Positions 18,272 through 27,605 of a DNA stretch of 64,000 nucleotides are shown here, in pieces (position 1 is the first letter of the stretch; each line of letters starts with the position of its first letter). The position numbers were made by a program, and so were the translations under genes. The stretch comes from Mongoliibacter ruber (GTDB lineage: Bacteria; Bacteroidota; Bacteroidia; Cytophagales; Cyclobacteriaceae): assembly GCF_003003005.1 (NCBI RefSeq), contig NZ_PVTR01000018.1:1-64000 (forward strand). Direction: 5' to 3'. The notes beneath the pieces are model-generated. The model worked only from the letters and a program-made list of their open reading frames with translations, ran no database searches and had not been told where the DNA came from.

Positions 18272-21200
18272 TTATTTCCTTAATCTTAATTCAAGGTCTC
18301 TCGAAATCAAATATTGGTTGAATGCCGGGATTTCCTCGTCTATCAACTTTTGGTATTGCACCTGAATATCGTCCAATTGCTTCCTGAACACATTGTAGAC
18401 TTCCACTTGTTGGTTGGTAGGCTTAAAGTCAGCTCCAAAGCCTCCGATATCACTTGCCAGCGCTGAAATTCTTCCATAGAGTTTCATCGGGCTTCTAAAT
18501 GCATCCTCACGTGCACCGGTAAGGTTAATATCAAACAATTCTCCCTCAACCTTAAGGATTTTCTCTTCCAGTTCCACTATTTTTTTACCCACTTCCTCAT
18601 CATTTTGAAGCGCAATCAACTCCTCCAGTTCCTTTCTAATCTCTTCTATCTCATTAATAGTAGTGACCACTTCATTCATCGCTTCATTGAGTTTGAGGGA
18701 AAAGGCCACCTGTTTTTCTATATCTTCTAAAGTACCCACGGTATTTGGGTCTTTGATTACTTCTACTGTATGGCTCAAGGTTTTTCCATCAATCAATACA
18801 CGAACTTCATACTCTCCAGGCACTACCCTTGGCCCTAACTGTCCTCTATAAAGATCAAGGTCCCAAGTGACCAAAGGCCTGAATTCGCGACCTTCCAACT
18901 TGACCCATGGCTTATCCGGTGGAGCCACAAGAAGTCTTGGTTGAAGCGTACGCTCATATCTTAAATCCCACCATACACGGTTGACACCTTCTTGATTTTT
19001 CCCGTTCAGGGTCCTTACCAAGGTGCCATCTTTTTTCCTGATTTCTATGCTTACTTTCTCCGCAGGATTTTTCAAAAAATAATTGATATCCATGCCATAA
19101 GGAGGGTTCATTCCGGTAGTCATTGACCTGCCTTCTGTCTTGATACCCTGTAATTCATGGAACCTGTAGGCAGGTCTTTGGTCAAAAAGGTGCACATCTT
19201 TTGCCAAAACCTCTGCATCCAATTCCCTGATAGGCGTAATGTTGTCCAAGATGTAAAATCCTCTTCCATAAGTGCCAATTACCAAGTCTCTGAAATTTTC
19301 CTGTATGGTCATCCAGTAAATTGGTGCAGGAGGCAGGTTATTCCTCAATCTAAACCAACTTTTACCATCATCTTTTGAAATATAGAGTCCCTTGTCAGTA
19401 CCTGTATACAGTAAGCCTTCTACTTCAGGATCTTCCCGCGTGACATGGACAAAACTCGATTCTGATTTTTCTATACCATCGGAGATTTTAATCCATGATT
19501 TCCCATAATCTGAAGTCTTGTAGATGTGAGGATCGAAATCACCCAGTTGATGGGCATCAACCGTCACATAGGCTACTCCGGCATGATGACGAGATGGTTC
19601 GATGCTTGATATAGTGCCAAACTCTGGTTTACCCTGAATATTATCAGTTACATTTTCCCAATTTGCCCCACCGTCTTTGGTGACATGCACCAGACCATCG
19701 TTTGAACCTACCCAGATCAAACCATCCTCAAGGTTTGATTCTGCAATAGCAAAAAGCACTGATGCATCGAAAGTCATCAAATTGTCAATCGCTATTCCGC
19801 CTGAGGCCTTCTGATGGGATTTATCATTTCTGGTCAAATCTGGACTGATTATTTTCCAGCTTTGTCCATAATCTTCCGTTTGGTGTACAAATTGACTTCC
19901 CACATATACCCTCTTATGGTTGTGTGGACTTATAAATATCGGAAATGACCAATGCCATCTGTACTTCATATCGGCAGGTGCCCAACCATAACCAGCTTCT
20001 GGCCAAACCCTTACATCACGTGCATGACCAGTGTTCAAATCATATACCTGTAGACCTCCATCATAACAGCCTGACCATATGATATTGTTATCTACAGGGT
20101 CTGGTATAGCCCAACCACTTTCACATCCTCCTACTGCATGCCACAATCCAAGGGGAATGCTTCCTTGCCTACTGTTGCTCGGGCCACGGTAAGAATAACC
20201 ATCCTGTCTGTTTCCATACACATTATAGGGTACCTGATTGTCTGTCCAGACATGATACATCTGTGCATTTGGAAATACATATTGTCTATATGTTTTTTGC
20301 TTGTTCAAGGTGACGCCCATACCACCGTCATGGGCCACCATGATCCTATCGGGATTCAATGGATCTACCCAAATGTCATGATTGTCACCACCAGCTCGAT
20401 AACCAGCTTCAGCAAGTGTTTTCCCACCGTCTTTTGAGGTACTGAATCTTACCGAAGCAAAATATACCTCATCCGGATCATCTGTGGACACCCTGAGTCT
20501 TGTATAGTAAGGAGCCCTTTCATTGATAGTATGGTTGATCATGGTCAATTCCCAAGAATCTCCACCATCCGTGGACTTCCAAAGCTGAGGACTATCCATT
20601 TCAAAAAGTGCATAGACCACATTGGGGTCACTATGCGCAATAGCTACTGAAGATTTTCCTACAGGATTGGCCTCTCCACCGGGAAGACCATTATTTTTCA
20701 TAGGTTCCCATGTCTTGCCTGCGTCCTTACTTCTGTATATGCCACCACCGGGACCACCACTTGTAAGTCCCCATGTTTTGATATCAATCGACCAAAAAGC
20801 GGCAAAGATGATATCTGGATTCTTTGGATTCATAGCCATATCGCTGGCACCTGTGCCTTCATCTACAAAAAGCACATGTTCCCAGTTTTCTCCACCATCA
20901 ATGGTTTTGAAAATGCCTCTTTCTTGCTGTGGCCCATAGGTATGACCTAGTGAGGCAGCATAAACCACATTTGGGTCCCTCGGATCCACTTCAATTTGGC
21001 TGATTCTTGCTGTTTCTTTCAATCCCGAATGCTTGAAATTCTTTCCTGCATCCGTTGATTTATAAATTCCATTTCCCATGGCATGCGCTGGTCTGATCAG
21101 AAAAGTCTCTCCTGTACCTACCCAGACATGATCAGGATTGCTAGGCGCCAAGGCCAAAGCTGAAACAGATGATATATCCTGGTCATCAAAAATCGAAGCC

Positions 21201-21424
21201 CAGGTACCTCCCCCATCTTCTGATTTGTAAAGCCCGCCCGAGGCCATGCCCACATACATGGTCAACATGTCTCCAGGCACTCCCCGCACTGCAATTGTTC
21301 TGTTTCCATCAGGACCGATAAATCGGAAATCCATTTGTTTAAAAGCTGAGGGATCTACTTGTGCAAACGATTGAATCGATATAAAAAGCACGATTAGAAG
21401 AATTGAAGGTAGTGTTTTGTTCAT
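18272..21424 (-). CDS. Secreted VPS10/sortilin-type beta-propeller protein
   Basis: A 1050-residue exported protein with a signal peptide to about residue 21 (IQSFAQ). The region 30-700 has many BNR/Asp-box-like repeats of the form S-x-D-x-G-x-T-W, for example KSEDGGGTW, KTIDGGENW and KTSDYGKSW, which define the ten-bladed sortilin-like propeller. Residues about 760-850 form a beta domain and about 880-1045 are helical, with a Glu/Lys-rich coil. No glycosidase active site is evident, so the older label of xyloglucanase is not supported. It is the first gene of the minus-strand series with the M24 peptidase and SusCD, so it may bind protein or peptide ligands. That role is inference. Confidence 0.85.
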   Translation of the reverse strand: MNKTLPSILLIVLFISIQSFAQVDPSAFKQMDFRFIGPDGNRTIAVRGVPGDMLTMYVGMASGGLYKSEDGGGTWASIFDDQDISSVSALALAPSNPDHVWVGTGETFLIRPAHAMGNGIYKSTDAGKNFKHSGLKETARISQIEVDPRDPNVVYAASLGHTYGPQQERGIFKTIDGGENWEHVLFVDEGTGASDMAMNPKNPDIIFAAFWSIDIKTWGLTSGGPGGGIYRSKDAGKTWEPMKNNGLPGGEANPVGKSSVAIAHSDPNVVYALFEMDSPQLWKSTDGGDSWELTMINHTINERAPYYTRLRVSTDDPDEVYFASVRFSTSKDGGKTLAEAGYRAGGDNHDIWVDPLNPDRIMVAHDGGMGVTLNKQKTYRQYVFPNAQMYHVWTDNQVPYNVYGNRQDGYSYRGPSNSRQGSIPLGLWHAVGGCESGWAIPDPVDNNIIWSGCYDGGLQVYDLNTGHARDVRVWPEAGYGWAPADMKYRWHWSFPIFISPHNHKRVYVGSQFVHQTEDYGQSWKIISPDLTRNDKSHQKASGGIAIDNLMTFDASVLFAIAESNLEDGLIWVGSNDGLVHVTKDGGANWENVTDNIQGKPEFGTISSIEPSRHHAGVAYVTVDAHQLGDFDPHIYKTSDYGKSWIKISDGIEKSESSFVHVTREDPEVEGLLYTGTDKGLYISKDDGKSWFRLRNNLPPAPIYWMTIQENFRDLVIGTYGRGFYILDNITPIRELDAEVLAKDVHLFDQRPAYRFHELQGIKTEGRSMTTGMNPPYGMDINYFLKNPAEKVSIEIRKKDGTLVRTLNGKNQEGVNRVWWDLRYERTLQPRLLVAPPDKPWVKLEGREFRPLVTWDLDLYRGQLGPRVVPGEYEVRVLIDGKTLSHTVEVIKDPNTVGTLEDIEKQVAFSLKLNEAMNEVVTTINEIEEIRKELEELIALQNDEEVGKKIVELEEKILKVEGELFDINLTGAREDAFRSPMKLYGRISALASDIGGFGADFKPTNQQVEVYNVFRKQLDDIQVQYQKLIDEEIPAFNQYLISRDLELRLRK

Positions 21425-21893
21425 ATTTGCAAAATGAGGGTAGTGAAATGTAATGAATAGCCCAATTCGATAAACATTACTTTAATTTGAAGGTACAAAA
21501 GATAGTTTCTTTGCCTTCCGAATAATATTCTAGCGGTGATATTCTATTGTATTCCTTTTGATTTGTGGTCTAAGTGCAATGAGTATTTTCAACCAAATGC
21601 ATCGGTATTTGTGCCAATTGTATAAGTTGAGTTTTTAGAGATTCGGAAAATTTAGGGTCTAAAAACCTTCATCTTATATTTAAAAAATCAGGTTACTCTT
21701 ATTGATATTGTTCAATTGTTTCTAGTAAAAAAGAATTCTCAAAAGTCAGTCTTCCAGAACGATACATTGGCATGAAAAGTGGTAAGGTTGATTGAAAAGA
21801 AGGTCTCGCCTAAAAGGGAAAAAATAAGGCCTGTAAAATGAGACAAAAAGACCCCGAAAAGCGTCTTTACTGCAACAAGAAAAATCCAACATC
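21425..21893. other. Divergent intergenic region
   Basis: This 469-base A/T-rich gap separates the minus-strand peptide locus from a plus-strand lipoprotein gene and should hold both promoters. A TATCTTTTG word on the minus strand near 21503-21511 resembles a -7 box with one extra base. No gene or strong hairpin is seen. Confidence 0.35.
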
Positions 21894-22331
21894 ATGAAAA
21901 TACCCTACACTATTCAACTAATTTTTCTTAGCTTCTTTTTGTTATCTTGTGCAGAAGCTGAAAACGTTACAATTATAACCGAAAAAATGGATCTTGAAGG
22001 CACTTTTCAAAGAGTTTCCGGCGATGAACTTGGACCTGTAGCAGAAGTCACGATTCTTTTGCATTCAGGAAAATGGGAGGGAAACAGTTCCCGACCAAAA
22101 TATCCTGCATTGTGTAAGGGAACTTACACTTTAACAGAAAACTCAATCACATTTGAAAACGAATGCATGTGGACTGCAGATTTTGACTGGTCCTTGATTT
22201 TGAGTGGCACGTTCAACATCACACAGACCGAAACTCATATGATTTGGGAAAAAGTAATCGGTGAAGGTGATAACCAAATAATTGACCGTTACACTTTCCC
22301 CATAGCAGACCGTGCAAAGCTTGGTCAATAA
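21894..22331 (+). CDS. Hypothetical lipoprotein, lipocalin-like
   Basis: A 145-residue lipoprotein with lipobox LLSC and Cys19. The mature chain reads as a small beta barrel: LEGTFQRVSG opening, CKGTYTLTENSITF, then LSGTFNITQTETHMIWEK. This pattern of alternating strands is like the short lipocalin-like lipoproteins of Bacteroidota. Two further cysteines (CKGTY and ENECMW) could form a disulfide. No function is known. It converges on the hmuY gene, with a shared terminator between them. Confidence 0.7.
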   Translation: MKIPYTIQLIFLSFFLLSCAEAENVTIITEKMDLEGTFQRVSGDELGPVAEVTILLHSGKWEGNSSRPKYPALCKGTYTLTENSITFENECMWTADFDWSLILSGTFNITQTETHMIWEKVIGEGDNQIIDRYTFPIADRAKLGQ

Positions 22332-22361
22332 AAAAAGCCCCTGAAATTCAGGGGCTTTTTT
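22332..22361. terminator. Bidirectional terminator between the lipoprotein and hmuY
   Basis: A G/C-rich stem GCCCCTGA (22337-22344) pairs with TCAGGGGC (22348-22355) around a 3-base loop. It is flanked by A6 on the left and T8 on the right, so it can stop transcription from both sides. Confidence 0.92.
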
Positions 22362-23447
22362 TTAAGAGCCTGATTTTACCAAGGCATATTCGAGAGATGG
22401 TCTTCCTCTCTCTCCTCCTGAGGTCAGGGACAAAAACCTAAGTTTATAAATATTGCCTTTGTTGTCTTTGAGAAGGTAATACCTGTCTTCCCGGACAGCA
22501 GGGGATGCATTTGGTCCGCCTCCGGATCTCCAGCTAGAACCTATGGTCAATCGATCATCAGTATTGAAGGTAATGCCTGCCAAATCAGTTTCTTCAAAGT
22601 TTTCATAAGCCTTGAACTCTTCCATTACTACAGCAGCACCCACGCCTCCATAGATGTTGTGATAAACCAAATCTTGAAAGAAGTACCCCAAAGTTCCATT
22701 TGCGGCTTGTGGAAAAGGCGTAGATGATGTTCCTGCAGTCCATACAAAGTCCCAATCATTTTTCTTTGGTTCGACTTCGACCTTACCACTATCGAGCGAA
22801 AAGTATACAAAATTAAAGTCTGAATCTTTTGTGATTTCTACAGTCGTATAATCTTCAGAAGCAATAGGCGCATATTGTAGTATGTATTTTACTCCAGACT
22901 TGAACACCCTCAACTTCTGCCATTCCCTTTCCTCTACTCCACCTTTACCGCGCTGGTAAACAATCACTTTCGACTCACTTTCTGTATTTGCAATTGAACC
23001 AATTGCTGTACCATTCGCGATTGGATTTTTGGGATCATCCACATACAGGATACTGTTCATATTATTGAAATCCAAAAGGAGGACTCCATCTGTTCTGAGC
23101 TTTTCCACATAGCTTTCATCCAATTCATCAAAAGAATTGAAATCCGTTTTATAAGCCATCGCCCCTGTTGTACCGTTGATAAGGACTTTGAATTCAGAAC
23201 TTGATGAAAATGCCAAATCCCAAGTACTTCTTGTCACTGTTTTTTGATTTTCGGTACTCAATTTCACAAAAGACATATTAGGAAAAGTACTGCCTCCTCC
23301 ATCGATCTCCATGAAGGCATCTTCTACTGGTGGTGTTTCAATTATGGGATTATTTTCATCTGTGCAGGAAAACAGGAGTCCTGTACTGGCCAAGGCCAAA
23401 ATGCACATTCTAAGTTTGTTGAATCTGTTGTTCATAATTTTGATCAT
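22362..23447 (-). CDS. hmuY: HmuY-family heme-binding lipoprotein
   Basis: A 361-residue lipoprotein with lipobox LFSC (Cys28 from the first ATG; a second ATG at 23435 would shorten the signal by four residues). The mature protein shows the HmuY-type opening, in which STWDLAFSSSSEFKVLING is followed by GAMAYKTD. In Porphyromonas HmuY takes heme from host proteins at the cell surface and hands it to the TonB-dependent receptor HmuR. At 361 residues it is longer than P. gingivalis HmuY (216), owing to a second beta-rich half. It is the last gene of the heme operon, 4 bases after the receptor, and ends at a shared terminator. Confidence 0.85.
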   Translation of the reverse strand: MIKIMNNRFNKLRMCILALASTGLLFSCTDENNPIIETPPVEDAFMEIDGGGSTFPNMSFVKLSTENQKTVTRSTWDLAFSSSSEFKVLINGTTGAMAYKTDFNSFDELDESYVEKLRTDGVLLLDFNNMNSILYVDDPKNPIANGTAIGSIANTESESKVIVYQRGKGGVEEREWQKLRVFKSGVKYILQYAPIASEDYTTVEITKDSDFNFVYFSLDSGKVEVEPKKNDWDFVWTAGTSSTPFPQAANGTLGYFFQDLVYHNIYGGVGAAVVMEEFKAYENFEETDLAGITFNTDDRLTIGSSWRSGGGPNASPAVREDRYYLLKDNKGNIYKLRFLSLTSGGERGRPSLEYALVKSGS

Positions 23448-23451
23448 TAAA

Positions 23452-25716
23452 TTATTGAGATAGTTGGTAAGTAATTCCTATGAAATAAGATCTTCCGTAG
23501 CCCATGGGCCTTTGTGGTCCTCCTCCATGAGCGGATCCAGCTGCAGCGGTACTTTGAATATTGGTCAAATTCATCAGATTTCTGGCGCCCAATTGTACTT
23601 GAAGGTCTTTGAGAAGGTTTTTTCTGAAGCTGACATCCATCCAGTGAAAGCCCTGCAGCTCAATTTCCCTCGGTGTAAGTCCGCCTTCTCCATCGGATGC
23701 CATTTCAAAGCCAGGAAGTCTTCCTGTATATTTGTAAAATATGCTGATGAAAGTATCTATTGCTTTGATCCTGTAATCTAAATTTGCATTGATCTCTGTC
23801 GAGAAAAGCATGGTTGGTACTTCGGGACTTTGTCCAGATAGCCGGTTAAACCTCCCTATTCTGGCCAAGCCCAATGAGGCATTCCAATCCATATACCTAA
23901 ATGTTTGATTGAAAGTACCACCCATGGTCCTGAATTCTTCGATGTTGAATAGTGTAGTGATGCGGGGGTCTACAGGGTCAACTCCAAAGGCAATCTGATC
24001 CTGTACTTGGTTGTAAAACCCAGTCAAAACAGCTGAATATTGTTTTGCTTTGTTGTCCTTTCCCAAGAAATTCAATGAACCATTGAAACTGTGAGAAGTC
24101 TCCGCACGCAGGTCTGGGTTACCGCTGATAGAGTGGCTGGCATCAAAGAAATCAAAATACAATTCCCGTATAGATGGCGCCCTGAAACCATTGGCATAGG
24201 CTAGCCTTACATTCAGTTTTTCAGTAATGCTCCATTTGGTATTGAGGGATGGAATAATAGGCGGTGCTTCATAAGCTGAATTATATGCTTTTCTAAGTCC
24301 TGGCCTTATTTTCAATTTATCTTTGATAACAATTTCACTACTCAAAAAAACAGCATAATCCTGAATGCCTTCATTGCTGGAAATCCTGTCTCCAACTCCA
24401 TTTTCAGTATTAATATCTATTCCAGGTTGCAAATTGAATTTATCTGAAACGATCCAATGACCTGTAGTTCTTAGGGTTAAACCTTGGTATTGTAGCCTTG
24501 ACTGGGCGTTAGGAGCTTGTGAAAGACTTCTTTCAGAACTTCTTTGATTGGTGATCCAAGTGACCGTCTCTCTGTTGAAGTCCGTGTATGCCGTTTGTAC
24601 AGAGAGCTTGAATTTTTCTGAAGCATCTATTCTTGCTTGCAGGCGGTGCATCCATCTGGAAGTCTGAAATTCAGAGTCAATATTTTCAACCCTATTTTCT
24701 GGACCATAAGAAAAAATATCTTCATCCAGAAAGTCGATTGAATAATCCAATTCCAGCGCCCCTTTTCTATAGGCAATAAATGAGCTGAGCAGATTTTGAT
24801 CCCTTGGTAGCCACTCAAATTGTCTTCCGGTAAATCTTCCTTTCCAACCACCAAACCTGTTTTGGGTAAATGATCCGCCAATACTCAAAGCACCTCCATT
24901 GGAATGATTGCCCTGAATACTTCTGATATGGTTTCCTGCTCCAATAAATGGACTGTAAGAATTCCCAACCGTTTCTTCCTGAATTCGCAAGGATAAATTA
25001 TAGCCCTTCGATCCAGAAGCTCTTTTGGTGATGATATTGATTACACCTGCCAAAGCATCTGCCCCATACATCACCGACATCGGTCCCTCAATGATTTCTA
25101 TTCTTTCTATCTGATTGATGTCTATCTGATTGATGTTGATTTCATTCGAAACCCCTTGTCTCCCGACCATAGGCACACCATCTATGAGTATTTTCACATT
25201 TTGACCAGACATCCCAAGCATTTCGAGATTGCTGGATCCTAGAGCATTGTCTTGGGAAAAACGGATACCCAGCTCCGTATTGAGTACTTCCTGAATATTG
25301 CCTGCAGCTCTTTTTTGGATGACCTCCTTATCAATAGACCTGACCTGGTAGACAGATTGTCGTGCTGATTGTGCATCGAAATTTCCCGTAATGACTACTT
25401 CATCCAAATTTGCCATTGACTCCAATAAAACCACCTGGACAAAATCTTCATCTGGCGAAACCTTTTGCTTTTTGCGCTCATATCCCAATGCCTGTACTAC
25501 AAGAATGATTTCACCTGAACCTCGTTCAAGGATAAAATCTCCCTTTTCATTTGCCACGGTACCTTTTCCTTCGGTTGTTTGAATGGTTGCAAATGGAACA
25601 GGTTGTTCATTTTGGTCTAAGACAATCCCCTTAAGCTGATCGGCCAGGACCTCATGGTTTAGTATTAGAAGGAACAAAAAGAGAAGCTTAATTTTATTTA
25701 GATCAATTCTAATCAT
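23452..25716 (-). CDS. TonB-dependent receptor, probable heme receptor (HmuR-like)
   Basis: A 754-residue outer-membrane receptor when started at the ATG at 25714-25716. The frame is open to 25752, but that extension runs through a hairpin and lacks signal character. After the signal peptide comes a carboxypeptidase-like domain (LKGIVLDQNEQPVPFATIQ), a TonB-box-like region (LDEVVITG), a plug with VKILIDGVPMVGRQG and ERIEIIEGPMSVMYGADALAG, and a barrel. It lies between hmuS and hmuY in a heme operon, so heme is the probable substrate. I did not identify the usual FRAP/NPNL heme-receptor box with certainty; FRAPSIREL is present. The barrel ends with GITYQLSQ. Confidence 0.88.
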   Translation of the reverse strand: MIRIDLNKIKLLFLFLLILNHEVLADQLKGIVLDQNEQPVPFATIQTTEGKGTVANEKGDFILERGSGEIILVVQALGYERKKQKVSPDEDFVQVVLLESMANLDEVVITGNFDAQSARQSVYQVRSIDKEVIQKRAAGNIQEVLNTELGIRFSQDNALGSSNLEMLGMSGQNVKILIDGVPMVGRQGVSNEININQIDINQIERIEIIEGPMSVMYGADALAGVINIITKRASGSKGYNLSLRIQEETVGNSYSPFIGAGNHIRSIQGNHSNGGALSIGGSFTQNRFGGWKGRFTGRQFEWLPRDQNLLSSFIAYRKGALELDYSIDFLDEDIFSYGPENRVENIDSEFQTSRWMHRLQARIDASEKFKLSVQTAYTDFNRETVTWITNQRSSERSLSQAPNAQSRLQYQGLTLRTTGHWIVSDKFNLQPGIDINTENGVGDRISSNEGIQDYAVFLSSEIVIKDKLKIRPGLRKAYNSAYEAPPIIPSLNTKWSITEKLNVRLAYANGFRAPSIRELYFDFFDASHSISGNPDLRAETSHSFNGSLNFLGKDNKAKQYSAVLTGFYNQVQDQIAFGVDPVDPRITTLFNIEEFRTMGGTFNQTFRYMDWNASLGLARIGRFNRLSGQSPEVPTMLFSTEINANLDYRIKAIDTFISIFYKYTGRLPGFEMASDGEGGLTPREIELQGFHWMDVSFRKNLLKDLQVQLGARNLMNLTNIQSTAAAGSAHGGGPQRPMGYGRSYFIGITYQLSQ

Positions 25717-25729
25717 AATGTTAAAATTT

Positions 25730-25753
25730 TTTGGGAGCCTAGAGACTCCCAAA
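25730..25753 (-). other. Intercistronic hairpin between hmuS and the receptor gene
   Basis: An 8-bp perfect stem TTTGGGAG/CTCCCAAA with an 8-base loop lies between the hmuS stop and the receptor start, about 14 bases before the ATG. On the minus strand it is followed by A6 and then T4, not by a clean T run, so it looks less like a terminator than an RNA-processing or translation-control hairpin. Confidence 0.6.
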
Positions 25754-25755
25754 TA

Positions 25756-26811
25756 TTACAAGCTGTCTATTAATGATTTCCATGCTTCAAGTTGAGGTAA
25801 ACCAGGTTTTCTCAATCCGAAAAATTGCGCAATCATTTCTCCCTCCCTATCAAAGAGTTCCAAGGAAGATACCAAGCCATCGGCTGTATTTTTATGCACC
25901 ACAAATGCTTGCGCAATTGTTTCCTCATTCAAATGCATATTGAAATCCGGATCCATAACATTCAACCAATCACCCATTTGACGAATGGTTCTCACTTTTC
26001 CCTGATGGATTTGGATATTGCCTTTATTCCCTGCAAAAATCATAATGGGCAATTTTTCCGCTGCGGCTATTTCAAGAATTCTCCTGGCTGAAAGTCTGTC
26101 TACTTCATAGGCCCATTTATCATTTATCCATTTGACAGCATCAAGCCGGCTGACCTTGTATTTTCTCAACATCCCGAAAAAGTCATGGGTATCTTTCATG
26201 TTTTCCCAATCCTTTGAAAAGGATTCTAAGTCGATTTCAGCAGCATATTGTGGCTTATCAAAGGCTTCTATCTCCAAATCAGGATTTTGACTTGCCGCTT
26301 CATACAAATTGACCAATTCGTCATAGGCATCGATATTTGATTTTTCCTGAAGGTATATTTTCAATACAGCTTCACCCGATTTATCAAAGAACTGCAAACT
26401 CCTCATTAGGCCTCTAGGACTGTCCTGCACTACAGCAAATCCAAATCTCCAGGCTGAGAAAAAGACACGCTGTTCTATTGGCCCAATTACTGTTGCTATT
26501 TGATTGGGTTCGGTACCATGGATTTCGATTTTCTGGAAATTGCCCTTATGTTCTAAGACACAGCCTTCATTTCTGGTAAGCGCCATCACTTTCCCAAGTT
26601 TTTTGCAATCCACCAATATGGAGGCCCAATTACCCTCTAGTCTTGTTACTTCTCTTCCCAATTGGGTAGCCAAAAGTTGGGCTTCGCTTACTCCCAACTC
26701 AGCGGCTGCATCACGGATACGCATCTTTGGGTTTTCTTTTTTCAAAGTTTCCCAAGCTTCTTTGAGCTTGTTATTCACTTCTAATACATGAGATTCCATA
26801 ATATTATGCAT
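25756..26811 (-). CDS. hmuS: Hemin-degrading factor HmuS/ChuS
   Basis: A 351-residue cytoplasmic protein made of two repeated halves of about 160 residues, as in ChuS/HmuS. The first repeat has LGKVMALTRNEGCVLEHKG (about 72-90); the second has AEKLPIMIFAGNKGNIQIHQG. His and Phe in the DTHDFFGMLRKYK segment start the second repeat. Family members bind heme after import and some break the ring to release iron. The first ATG overlaps hmuV by 8 bases; the ATG at 26799 avoids the overlap and is an equal choice. It lies in the operon between the ABC importer and the outer-membrane receptor. Confidence 0.93.
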   Translation of the reverse strand: MHNIMESHVLEVNNKLKEAWETLKKENPKMRIRDAAAELGVSEAQLLATQLGREVTRLEGNWASILVDCKKLGKVMALTRNEGCVLEHKGNFQKIEIHGTEPNQIATVIGPIEQRVFFSAWRFGFAVVQDSPRGLMRSLQFFDKSGEAVLKIYLQEKSNIDAYDELVNLYEAASQNPDLEIEAFDKPQYAAEIDLESFSKDWENMKDTHDFFGMLRKYKVSRLDAVKWINDKWAYEVDRLSARRILEIAAAEKLPIMIFAGNKGNIQIHQGKVRTIRQMGDWLNVMDPDFNMHLNEETIAQAFVVHKNTADGLVSSLELFDREGEMIAQFFGLRKPGLPQLEAWKSLIDSL

Positions 26812-27604
26812 GTTTGATTTGTTTATTGATTCGGTTTAATGGTGTACTCTGAATAATGGTAGGTCTAAACTCATCCCCTGGGTAAACCTCAATGGGATGT
26901 CCAAAAACAGCCTGCAGTTTAGGGCCAGTCATGACTTCATTTACTTTACCTTGGTGTAAAATATTTCCATTTTTCATCAAAATGACCTTATCAGCATAGT
27001 TCGCAGCCAAGTTGAGGTCATGAAGGATTGCCAAGACAGCTATGTTTCTTGATTTGATTCTTTGGATGATTGACAATACATGATGTTGAAGTGCAATGTC
27101 CATACTTGAGGTAGGTTCATCTAAAAGTAGGTACCTGGGAAAAGGTCGCTTGTCCCAAATCTGAACCAGTACCCTTGCCAATTGCACCCGCTGTTTTTCA
27201 CCTCCTGAAAGATTCCCGTACAAACAGTCCTTCAGTTCCCAAGTCTGTGTCTCTACCATGACTTCCTGAAGCAGCTCTTTACGGAAAGTTTTTCCCAAAG
27301 GAAGCAATCCAAGCTCCACTACCTCAAAGACAGTGAAAGGAAAAGACAAGGAGCTATGCTGTGGCATTACAGCCCTTACCTGAGCCAATTGAATGGATTT
27401 ATAATCTGAAAGTGCTTTGCCATTGTAATGAACTGAACCATGCTTGCAGGTAGAATCTCCAGAAAGCACCTTAAAAAGACTGGACTTTCCAGCTCCATTT
27501 GGTCCTAAGATGACTGTCAGTTCACCCGATTCAAGTTGTAGGGTTGCCCGGTCTACGATAGGTCTATTGTGAATGCAAAAATGTATATCTCTCGCCTGTA
27601 ACAT
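26804..27604 (-). CDS. hmuV: Heme ABC transporter ATP-binding protein HmuV
   Basis: A 266-residue ABC ATPase. Walker A is GPNGAGKSS (34-42), the signature is LSGGEKQR (132-139), Walker B ends in LLLDEPT (159-165) and the switch histidine is His195 (LHDLN). The LHDLNLAANYADKVILMKNG ending is typical of the FecE/HmuV group. It would power import of heme through HmuU. The gene starts one base past the hmuU stop codon, so the genes are read together. Confidence 0.95.
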   Translation of the reverse strand: MLQARDIHFCIHNRPIVDRATLQLESGELTVILGPNGAGKSSLFKVLSGDSTCKHGSVHYNGKALSDYKSIQLAQVRAVMPQHSSLSFPFTVFEVVELGLLPLGKTFRKELLQEVMVETQTWELKDCLYGNLSGGEKQRVQLARVLVQIWDKRPFPRYLLLDEPTSSMDIALQHHVLSIIQRIKSRNIAVLAILHDLNLAANYADKVILMKNGNILHQGKVNEVMTGPKLQAVFGHPIEVYPGDEFRPTIIQSTPLNRINKQIKHA

Positions 27605-27605
27605 A

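Noticed and set aside
18272-21424. Xyloglucanase or other glycoside hydrolase
   Set aside because: Asp-box repeats are shared with such enzymes, but no catalytic acid pair is evident and the neighbours are peptidases.
25717-25752. N-terminal extension of the heme receptor
   Set aside because: It crosses the intercistronic hairpin and would put charged residues before the signal peptide.
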